From positions 868,001-932,000 of the forward strand of contig NZ_CP065958.1 of the NCBI RefSeq assembly GCF_041270065.1: a DNA stretch of 64,000 bases, written 5' to 3'. The DNA is from Streptomyces fradiae (GTDB lineage Bacteria; Actinomycetota; Actinomycetes; Streptomycetales; Streptomycetaceae). Positions 26,923-33,952 of the stretch are shown here, one piece after another (within the stretch, counting starts at the first letter, position 1; each line of letters opens with the position of its first letter). The translations under genes were made by a program, and so were the position numbers. Under the pieces are notes generated by a model that was given only the letters and a program-made list of their open reading frames with translations, was not told the DNA's origin and ran no database searches.

Positions 26923-27955
26923 ATGACACGCCTCCGCTTCCTCCGCCCCGCCGCCGCCCTCCTGCTCCCCCCTCGCCCTCCTCTCCTCCGCCTGCTCCCC
27001 CACGCCCTCCGCCGCCGCGGGCGACTCGTCCTCGGTCCTGCTGCGCGTGGGCGACCAGAAGGGCGGCGCCGAGGCCGTGCTGCGCGCGGCCGGGGAGCTC
27101 GACCACCTGCCGTACCGCGTCACCTGGTCGACCTTCACCTCGGGACCGCCACTCCTCGAAGCGATCAACGCGAAAGCCGTCGACTTCGGCGGCGTCGGCA
27201 ACACCCCGCCCGTCTTCGCGGCCGGCGCCGGCTCGAAGATCACCGTGGTGGCGGCCACCCACGGCGATCCGGCCGGCGAGGCCATCCTCGTCCCGCGTGA
27301 CTCGCCGCTGCGCTCCGCGGCCGACCTCAAGGGCCGTTCGATCGCCGTCGCGCAGGGCAGCTCCGCGCACTTCCAGCTGATCGCCTCGCTTGCGAAGGCC
27401 GGGCTCCGGCTCTCCGACGTCCAGGTGAAGCTGCTCCAACCGGCCGACGCGCTCGCCGCGTTCACCAGCGGCAAGGTCGACGCGTGGGCGGTCTGGGACC
27501 CGTACACCTCACAGGTCCTGGAGAGCGGCAGGGGCCGGGTGCTCACCGACGGGCGCGGGGTGGTCAACGGGCTCGGCTTCCAGGTGGCAGCGCCCGCCGC
27601 GCTCGCCGACGCGAAGAAGGCGGCGGCGATCGGCGACTTCGTCGAGCGGCTGCGGCGCGCGCAGGACTGGGTGTACCGGCATCCGGAGGCGTGGGCGAAG
27701 GTCTGGTCGAAGGAGACCGGCCTGCCGTACGAGGTGGCGCTCGCCTCGGTGAAGCGCAGCAACGGCACCCGGATCGCGGTCGCGCTCGACCCGGCGGCCG
27801 TCGCCTCCGAGCAGAAGATCGCCGACACCTTCGCCGAACTCCGGATGATTCCACGGAAGTTCCGCTTCGCGGACTTCGTCGACACCCGCTTCGACAAGAA
27901 CCTGCCGCCGTCCACCACCCCGGCGCGCTCCTACGGAATGGACTCCTCCCGATGA
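26923..27955 (+). CDS. ssuA: Sulfonate-binding lipoprotein with a frameshift in its signal peptide
   Basis: The mature region (in frame from about 26972) is a normal SsuA-type binding protein: RVGDQKGGAEAVLRAAGE, NAKAVDFGGVGNTPPVFA, KAGLRLSDVQVKLL and DAWAVWDPYTSQ. The only good start, ATG at 26923 after an AAGG site, lies in another frame. Removing one C from the six-C run at 26967-26972 restores a perfect lipoprotein signal peptide ending in the lipobox LSSAC. As written the gene is broken; an internal GTG at 27047 would give a protein without an export signal. This is a real mutation, phase variation or a base-calling error. The end overlaps ssuD by four bases. Confidence 0.82.
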
Positions 27956-29172
27956 CCGTGCATCTCCACTGGTTCCTGCCGACCGGCGGCGACGGCCGCA
28001 CCCTGGTCGACCGGCACGCCTACACCGACGGCGGCATCGGCCGCGCGTCGCGCACCGCGAGCGGGGTGCGCCCGCCGGACATCGAGTATCTGGCGCAGAT
28101 CGCCAAGGCGGCCGAGCAGTTGGGCTTCGAGGCCGTCCTGACGCCGACCGGCACGTGGTGCGAGGACGCCTGGCTGACCACGGCGGCGCTGGCCCAGCAC
28201 ACCGAACGCCTGAAGTTCCTGGTGGCGTTCCGGCCTGGGGTGCTTTCGCCGGTGCTCGCCGCGCAGATGGCGGCCACGTACCAGCGGATCACCCGGGGCC
28301 GGCTCCTCCTGAACGTGGTGACCGGCGGCGACTCGGCCGAGCAGCGGCGCTTCGGCGACTTCCTGGACCACGACCGGCGCTATGCGCGGACCTCCGAGTT
28401 CCTGGAGATCGTGCGCGGGGTGTGGAGCGGCCGGCCGTACGACTTCCAGGGCGAGCACTACGAGGTCGAGGGCGGACTGACGGCGCTGCCGCCGGATCCG
28501 CTGCCGGAGATCTTCTTCGGCGGCTCGTCGGCGGCGGCCGGGCCGGTCGCCGCGGCGCACGCGGATGTGTATCTCACGTGGGGCGAGCCGCCCTGGCAGG
28601 TCAAGGAGAAGATCGACTGGATCCGCCGGCTTGCCGAGGAGCGGGGCCGTACGGTGCGCTTCGGCATCCGGCTGCACACCATCTCGCGGGACTCGGCGCG
28701 CGAGGCGTGGGCGACGGCGGACCGGCTGCTCGCGGATCTCGACCCGGAGACGGTGGCGACGGCGCAGTCGGCGCTCGGGCGCAGCGAGTCGGTGGGCCAG
28801 CAGCGGATGCTGGCGCTGCACGGCGGCGGCTCCCTCGACCGGGACCGGCTGGAGATCGCGCCGAACCTGTGGGCGGGCATCGGTCTCGTACGGGGCGGGG
28901 CGGGCACCGCGCTGGTGGGCAGCCACTCGGACGTGGCCGACCGGGTCGAGGAGTACCACGACCTGGGCGTGGAGCACTTCGTGCTCTCGGGCTATCCGCA
29001 TCTGGAGGAGGCGTACTGGTTCGGTGAGGGCGTGACGCCGGAGCTCGCGGCGCGCGGCCTGCTGCCGACCCTGCCCGCCTCGCCGCTGCTCGGCGGCGGC
29101 CCGGCCGCGAACGGGCGCCCGGCCTCGGCCCCGGGCGGGGCGCCGCTGCTTGTCGCGGGCGGCGGGCGGTAG
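27952..29172 (+). CDS. ssuD: FMNH2-dependent alkanesulfonate monooxygenase (LLM class)
   Basis: It cleaves alkanesulfonates to an aldehyde and sulfite using reduced FMN. The 406-residue protein shows the SsuD pattern: HWFLPTGGDGR at the N-terminus, FEAVLTPTGTWCEDAW with the family active-site cysteine, FRPGVLSPVLAAQMAAT, LLLNVVTGGD and YLTWGEPP. The last 30 residues are a Gly/Pro/Ala-rich tail that the core enzyme does not need. The ATG overlaps the ssuA stop. No SsuE reductase is in the operon, but the flavoprotein gene downstream may be functionally linked. Confidence 0.9.
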   Translation: MTVHLHWFLPTGGDGRTLVDRHAYTDGGIGRASRTASGVRPPDIEYLAQIAKAAEQLGFEAVLTPTGTWCEDAWLTTAALAQHTERLKFLVAFRPGVLSPVLAAQMAATYQRITRGRLLLNVVTGGDSAEQRRFGDFLDHDRRYARTSEFLEIVRGVWSGRPYDFQGEHYEVEGGLTALPPDPLPEIFFGGSSAAAGPVAAAHADVYLTWGEPPWQVKEKIDWIRRLAEERGRTVRFGIRLHTISRDSAREAWATADRLLADLDPETVATAQSALGRSESVGQQRMLALHGGGSLDRDRLEIAPNLWAGIGLVRGGAGTALVGSHSDVADRVEEYHDLGVEHFVLSGYPHLEEAYWFGEGVTPELAARGLLPTLPASPLLGGGPAANGRPASAPGGAPLLVAGGGR

Positions 29173-29194
29173 CCCGTATCGCAACGCCCTCATG

Positions 29195-29236
29195 ACCGTG
29201 GGCGGGGCGCGGGAAGATCCCTGCCCCGCCCACGGT
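29195..29236 (+). terminator. Strong hairpin between ssuD and the flavoprotein gene
   Basis: ACCGTGGGCGGGGC (29195-29208) pairs perfectly with GCCCCGCCCACGGT (29223-29236), and the loop can form a further GGGA/TCCC stem. It ends ten bases before the next GTG, close to its ribosome site, so it may terminate the ssu message or reduce read-through. Confidence 0.6.
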
Positions 29237-29246
29237 TGGTGGAATC

Positions 29247-30383
29247 GTGAACGATTTCGAGGTACACGACGTGGGCGGGGCTGACCGGACGACGCCGGGC
29301 GGCGCGGTGCGCTCCGTCGACGTGGTGGTCATCGGGGCCGGGCAGGCCGGCCTGTCCGCCGCCTACCACCTGCGGCGCACCGGCTTCGAGCCCGACCGGG
29401 ACTTCGTGGTCCTCGACCACGCCCCGCGGCCGGGCGGCGCCTGGCAGTTCCGCTGGCCCTCGCTCACGTACGGCAAGGTGCACGGGATGCACGCGCTGCC
29501 CGGCATGGAGCTGACCGGCGCGGACCCGGCGCGGCCGTCCTCCGAGGTGATCGGCGGGTACTTCACCACGTACGAGGAGACCTTCGACCTGCGGGTGCAC
29601 CGCCCGGTGGACGTCACCGCGGTCCGGGAAGGGGAGCACGGGCGGCTGCTCGTGGAGACCTCGGAGGGCACGTACGCCACCCGGGCGCTGATCAACGCCA
29701 CCGGCACCTGGGACCGGCCGTTCTGGCCGCGCTATCCCGGGCAGGAGACCTTCCGGGGGCGCCAGCTGCACACCGCCCAGTACCCGGGGCCGCAGGCCTT
29801 CGCCGGGCAGCGGGTGATCGTGGTCGGCGGCGGCGCCTCCGGCACCCAGCATCTGATGGAGATCGCCGACGTCGCCGCCGCGACGACCTGGGTCACCCGG
29901 CGCGAGCCGGTCTTCCGCGAGGGCCCGTTCGGCGAGGTCGAGGGGCGGGCCGCGGTCGCCCTCGTGGAGGAGCGGGTACGGCAGGGGCTGCCGCCGCGCA
30001 GCGTCGTGTCGGTCACCGGCCTTCCGCTCAACGACGCCATTCGCGACGCCCGCGCCCGCGGCATCCTCGACCGGCTGCCGATGTTCGACCGGATCACCCC
30101 GACCGGGGTGGCCTGGGACGACGGGCGGACCGTGGACGCGGACGTGATCCTCTGGGCCACCGGTTTCCGCGCCGTGATCGACCATCTCGCACCGCTGCGG
30201 CTGCGCGAGCCGGGCGGCGGCATCCGGGTCGAGGGGACACGGGCGGTCCGCGACCCGCGGATCCATCTCGTCGGTTACGGTCCCTCCGCGTCCACCATCG
30301 GCGCCAACCGGGCCGGCCGGGCGGCGGTCGCCGACATCCGGCGGCTGCTCAGGAACGCCCCGCGGCCCGTCGCTGCTCGTTGA
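29247..30383 (+). CDS. FAD/NAD(P)-binding flavoprotein monooxygenase-like oxidoreductase
   Basis: A 378-residue protein with two dinucleotide folds: VVVIGAGQAGLSAAYHL near residues 25-41 for FAD and VIVVGGGASGTQH in the middle for NAD(P)H, plus the late ILWATGFRAV motif. It resembles single-component flavin monooxygenases of the CzcO/YpeA type. The GTG at 29247 follows a GGTGGA site. Its position after ssuD suggests work on organosulfur compounds or flavin supply, which is inference. Its last 35 bases overlap the converging mltG gene. Confidence 0.8.
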   Translation: MNDFEVHDVGGADRTTPGGAVRSVDVVVIGAGQAGLSAAYHLRRTGFEPDRDFVVLDHAPRPGGAWQFRWPSLTYGKVHGMHALPGMELTGADPARPSSEVIGGYFTTYEETFDLRVHRPVDVTAVREGEHGRLLVETSEGTYATRALINATGTWDRPFWPRYPGQETFRGRQLHTAQYPGPQAFAGQRVIVVGGGASGTQHLMEIADVAAATTWVTRREPVFREGPFGEVEGRAAVALVEERVRQGLPPRSVVSVTGLPLNDAIRDARARGILDRLPMFDRITPTGVAWDDGRTVDADVILWATGFRAVIDHLAPLRLREPGGGIRVEGTRAVRDPRIHLVGYGPSASTIGANRAGRAAVADIRRLLRNAPRPVAAR

Positions 30384-31224
30384 AGTCGGCGACGTTCGCC
30401 TGGTGTTCGGCGTAGCTGCCGGTGAAGCGGGTGTCGCCGTGGCGCACGGTCACGAAGTACAGCCAGTCGCCGTCCGCCGGGGCGACGGCCGCGCCCATGG
30501 CCTGGTCGCCGGGGTTGCCGATGGGTGACGGGGGCAGGCCGCGCCGCTCGTAGGTGTTGTAGGGGCTGTCGACGCGGGTGTCCTGGTGGGTGGTGTCGAC
30601 GGTGTCCCGGCCCAGGGCGTAGTTGATGGTGGAGTCCATCTGCAGCGGCATGCCCTGGGCGAGCCGGTTGTAGACGACCCGGGCCACCTTGCCCATGTCC
30701 TCGGGGGTGTCGGCCTCGGCCTGGACGATGCTGGCGACGATGACCATCTGGTGCACACTCAGCCCGTGGCGGCGGGCGCCGTCGGCGATGCGCGGGTCAC
30801 CGAAGCGCTTGGCGGCGGTGGCGACCATGTAGCGGAGCAGGCCGTCGACGGTGGTGGCCTTGTCGACCGGGTAGGTGGCGGGGAAGAGATAGCCCTCGGG
30901 GTTGCCCGCGGCGGCGGCCGGCAGGGCGAGCTTGGTGGCCGGGGCCTGGGCGGTCTTGCGTGCGGTGCCCTGGGGGAGCTTGAGGGAGCGGTCGACGGCC
31001 GCGTACACCTCGCCGTCGCGCCAGCCCTCCGGGATGAGGAGGGTGCGCTGCTTCTCGGGGACGGGGCGGGGCGCGGGGGCGTCGCCGCCGGTGAACAGCA
31101 GCAGCGGCACGGTGATGGCCGTGGCGGCGGCGAGCAGGCCGCCGAGCAGCAACGCGAGCTTCCCGCGCCGGGTGAGCCGGGTGCGGCGGCGACGGGGGTC
31201 GGGCTGCCAGGTCCGGTACGTCAT
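30349..31224 (-). CDS. mltG: Endolytic murein transglycosylase MltG-like
   Basis: A 291-residue membrane-anchored enzyme that cuts nascent peptidoglycan glycan strands. A basic N-terminus and one helix (about residues 22-44) precede the YceG/MltG domain. That domain has EGYLFPATYPV, ASIVQAEADTPEDMGKVARV, YNRLAQGMPLQMDSTINYALG and the closing SPYNTYERRGLPPSPIGNPG. The catalytic Glu of the family lies in the AEAD position. It is shorter than the primary MltG of most actinomycetes and lacks the usual aroE/ruvX neighbours, so it may be a second copy. Confidence 0.88.
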   Translation of the reverse strand: MTYRTWQPDPRRRRTRLTRRGKLALLLGGLLAAATAITVPLLLFTGGDAPAPRPVPEKQRTLLIPEGWRDGEVYAAVDRSLKLPQGTARKTAQAPATKLALPAAAAGNPEGYLFPATYPVDKATTVDGLLRYMVATAAKRFGDPRIADGARRHGLSVHQMVIVASIVQAEADTPEDMGKVARVVYNRLAQGMPLQMDSTINYALGRDTVDTTHQDTRVDSPYNTYERRGLPPSPIGNPGDQAMGAAVAPADGDWLYFVTVRHGDTRFTGSYAEHQANVADFNEQRRAAGRS

Positions 31225-31276
31225 GCGCGCACGCTAACCCGCCCCGTACCCGATTCCGCGGAACCCGCGCACGCGG

Positions 31277-31315
31277 CAGCGCCGCCGGTCCCTGGGACGG
31301 GGGCCGACGGCGCTG
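31277..31315 (-). terminator. Hairpin terminator downstream of the micro-ORF
   Basis: CAGCGCCG (31277-31284) and CGGCGCTG (31308-31315) form a perfect 8-base stem around a loop that can itself pair (GGTCCC/GGGACG). It lies 26 bases past the stop of the 19-residue ORF. Confidence 0.5.
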
Positions 31316-31340
31316 TGCTCTTCAGCAGACCTGCCAAGGG

Positions 31341-31400
31341 TCAGACGAGCCAGCCCAGGAAGTGGAGGACGCCGGCGAGCAGGTTGGTGATGACGTTCAT
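31341..31400 (-). CDS. Micro-ORF: 19-residue hydrophobic peptide
   Basis: The minus strand from 31400 codes MNVITNLLAGVLHFLGWLV and a stop. A near-perfect ribosome site (GAGGAG, nine bases upstream) and a hairpin after the stop frame it as a real small gene. The peptide is a single hydrophobic, partly amphipathic helix with no charged residues, like small membrane-active or regulatory peptides. It is not an obvious leader of mltG, whose ATG is 117 bases further on with the hairpin between. I do not recognise a family and give no function. Confidence 0.6.
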   Translation of the reverse strand: MNVITNLLAGVLHFLGWLV

Positions 31401-31522
31401 GGTGGTGCTTCTCCTCGTACAGAGCTTTCTGTGGGACTGCGCGGTCGCGGTCTGCAGCCCGTCGCTCGCGCACCGTAATCATCCGACGCCGTACGGGAGT
31501 TGGGCAACGAAATCCGGAACGA

Positions 31523-33358
31523 TCACACGTTCCGGGGAACAACCGCTCCCACGTTCGTGTGTTCGTCGCGGCGCACCAGGGCCGCGTACCGCCCGTCGAG
31601 GGCGAGCAGCTCCTCGTGGGTGCCGCGCTCGACGATGCGGCCGGCGTCCAGGACGACGATCTGGTCGGCGTCGCGGACGGTGGAGAGGCGGTGGGCGATG
31701 GTGATGGTGGTGCGGCCGGCCGAGAGCGCGTCGATGGCCTGCTGGACGGCGTGTTCGGTACGGGTGTCGAGGGCGCTGGTCGCCTCGTCGAGGATCAGCA
31801 CCGGCGGGTCGCGCAGGATGGTGCGGGCGATGGCCAGGCGCTGCTTCTCGCCGCCCGAGAAGCGGTAGCCGCGCTCGCCGACCAGCGTGTCGTAGCCGTC
31901 GGGCAGCGAGGCGATGTGGTCGTGGATCTGGGCGGCGCGGGCGGCGGCTTGTATCTCCTCGTCGGTGGCGTCGGGCTTGGCGAAGCGCAGGTTGTCCGCG
32001 ACGGAGGCGTGGAAGAGGTAGGTCTCCTGGGAGACCACGCCGACGGCGCGGGCGAGGGTGTCGAAGTCGAGGTCGCGCACGTCGACGCCGTCGAGGGTGA
32101 CCCGGCCGTCGGTCACGTCGTAGAGCCGGGGGACGAGGTAGCTGAGGGTGGACTTGCCGGAGCCGGTGGGGCCGACCACGGCGAGGCTGCCGCCGGCCGG
32201 GACGGTGAGGTCGATCGCGTCGAGGGTGGGGCGGCCCTCGCCCTCGGGCTCGTAACGGAAGGTGGCCTTGTCGAAGGAGACCTCGCCGGCGACCTTGGAG
32301 AGGCGCACGGGCTCGTCGGGTTCGCTGATCTCGACGGGCAGGTCGAGGTACTCGAAGATGCGCTGGAAGAGGGCGAGCGAGGTCTGCATCTGCACGCCGG
32401 TGGACAGCAGGCTCACGGTGGGCCGGAAGAGGCCCTGCTGGAGCGAGACGAAGGCGACCAGGGTGCCGAGCGAGATCGCGGGGCCGCCGACCTGGAGGGC
32501 GAGGCCGGCCGCCCAGTAGAGCAGGGCGGGCATGGCGGCCATGACGATGCCTATCGTCGACATCCGCCAGCGGCCGGCCATGGAGGAGCGCACTTCGAGG
32601 TCGACCAGGCGCTCGGACTCGTCGGCGAAGGACTTCGTCAGGGAGTCGGCGCGGCCCATGGTGCGGCCGAGCAGGATGCCGCTGACGGAGAGCGACTCGG
32701 TGACGGTGGCGGCCATGGCGGCCATCTGCTTCTGGCGCCGGGTGGTGATCCGCTTGCGCTCGCGGCCGACCCGTCGGCTGATCCAGACGAAGAGGGGGAG
32801 CAGCAGCAGCGAGACCAGGGTGAGCCGCCAGTCGAGCGCGAGCATGGCGACGACGCTGGCGACGACGGCGGTGAGGTTGGAGACGAGCGAGGTGGCGGTC
32901 GAGGTGACCGTGGCCTGCATGCCGCCGATGTCGTTGGCGATCCGGGACTGGACCTCGCCGGTGCGGGTGCGGGTGAAGAAGGCCAGCGGCATGCGCTGCA
33001 GCTGGGCGTAGACCGCGGTGCGCAGGTCGTGCATGACGCGCTGGCCGACGGTGGTGGAGATGAGGGTCTGGAGCACGCCGAAGACGCCGGAGGTCACGGC
33101 GGTGAGGATCATGCCGAGGGCGAGCAGGCTGAGCAGCCCGGTGCGGCCCTGCGGGATGGCGGTGTCCAGGATCTCGCGGAGCAGGAAGGGCGAGGCGACG
33201 GACACCAGCGACGAGGCGGCCACGAGCAGTCCGACCACGGCGAGGCGGCCGCGATAGGGGCGGAAGAGCCGGAGGATGCGCCGCAGCTGGGCGGGTTCCT
33301 TGGGCTCCTTGGGATCACGGGCGGGGGGCGTCCAGGTGGACTCGTCGTGCGGATGCAT
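31523..33358 (-). CDS. ABC exporter half-transporter (TMD-NBD fusion)
   Basis: A 611-residue multidrug/lipid-type exporter. Six membrane helices occupy about residues 35-320. The nucleotide-binding domain has Walker A GPTGSGKST, Q-loop VVSQETYLFHASV, signature FSGGEKQR, Walker B VLILDEATSALD and the switch histidine IAHRLS, all intact, so a homodimer can be active. It is divergent from a MarR regulator gene and the two share a palindromic operator, suggesting control by an exported toxic compound. Substrate unknown. Confidence 0.92.
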   Translation of the reverse strand: MHPHDESTWTPPARDPKEPKEPAQLRRILRLFRPYRGRLAVVGLLVAASSLVSVASPFLLREILDTAIPQGRTGLLSLLALGMILTAVTSGVFGVLQTLISTTVGQRVMHDLRTAVYAQLQRMPLAFFTRTRTGEVQSRIANDIGGMQATVTSTATSLVSNLTAVVASVVAMLALDWRLTLVSLLLLPLFVWISRRVGRERKRITTRRQKQMAAMAATVTESLSVSGILLGRTMGRADSLTKSFADESERLVDLEVRSSMAGRWRMSTIGIVMAAMPALLYWAAGLALQVGGPAISLGTLVAFVSLQQGLFRPTVSLLSTGVQMQTSLALFQRIFEYLDLPVEISEPDEPVRLSKVAGEVSFDKATFRYEPEGEGRPTLDAIDLTVPAGGSLAVVGPTGSGKSTLSYLVPRLYDVTDGRVTLDGVDVRDLDFDTLARAVGVVSQETYLFHASVADNLRFAKPDATDEEIQAAARAAQIHDHIASLPDGYDTLVGERGYRFSGGEKQRLAIARTILRDPPVLILDEATSALDTRTEHAVQQAIDALSAGRTTITIAHRLSTVRDADQIVVLDAGRIVERGTHEELLALDGRYAALVRRDEHTNVGAVVPRNV

Positions 33359-33402
33359 GGGCTCCTACGAGGGTTCGAGAGTGGGGCGATGAGAGCATAG
33401 CT

Positions 33403-33425
33403 CATTGTTACCTATACTCACAATG
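33403..33425. promoter_or_regulatory. Probable MarR operator in the ABC exporter/MarR divergent region
   Basis: CATTGT (33403-33408) and ACAATG (33420-33425) form an inverted repeat around an AT-rich centre, the only such region for several hundred bases. It lies 26 bases upstream of the MarR ATG and 45 bases upstream of the exporter ATG. Confidence 0.6.
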
Positions 33426-33450
33426 CACGTGGTCCTGATATTGTTCCGTC

Positions 33451-33912
33451 ATGAGTACCCCGGTCCTCCCCGACTCCCCCGACCCCGACGGTGTCCTCGC
33501 CGAGCAGCTGCTGCGGCTCACCCGCCGGCTGCACCGCCATCACAAGCGGTATCTGGAGCCGGTCGGGATCACCCCGGCGCAGTTCCGGCTGCTCCGGACG
33601 GTCGCGCACTACGAGGAGCCGCCGCGGATGGCCGATCTCGCGGCCCGGCTCGAGGTGGTCCCGCGCGCGGTGACGAGTCTGGTGGACGGCCTGGAGGCCG
33701 CCGGCCGGGTGCGCCGGGTGCCCGATCCGACCAATCGCCGGGTGGTCCGGATCGAGCTCACCGACGCCGGCCGCGACACGCTGAGGGAGCTGCGCAGCGC
33801 GCGCCGTGCCGCCGCAGAGGACATCCTTGCCCCACTGACCGTCGAACAGCGCGAAGTGCTCGGAGGTCTGCTGTCCGCCCTGGTCGACGGCGGTGCTGAG
33901 CGGGCCTGCTGA
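33451..33912 (+). CDS. MarR-family transcriptional regulator
   Basis: A 153-residue winged-helix repressor: RLTRRLHRHHKRYLEP, then the DNA-recognition part MADLAARLEVVPRAVTSLVDGLEAAG and the wing VRRVPDPTNRRVVRIELTDAG. It is divergent from the ABC exporter gene and probably represses it and itself through the palindrome between them. Its stop is 40 bases before the next gene on the same strand, which may be co-transcribed. Confidence 0.92.
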   Translation: MSTPVLPDSPDPDGVLAEQLLRLTRRLHRHHKRYLEPVGITPAQFRLLRTVAHYEEPPRMADLAARLEVVPRAVTSLVDGLEAAGRVRRVPDPTNRRVVRIELTDAGRDTLRELRSARRAAAEDILAPLTVEQREVLGGLLSALVDGGAERAC

Positions 33913-33952
33913 GATCGCCGGGCACGCCGCGCGCCGGAGGGGAGCGCTGGCC

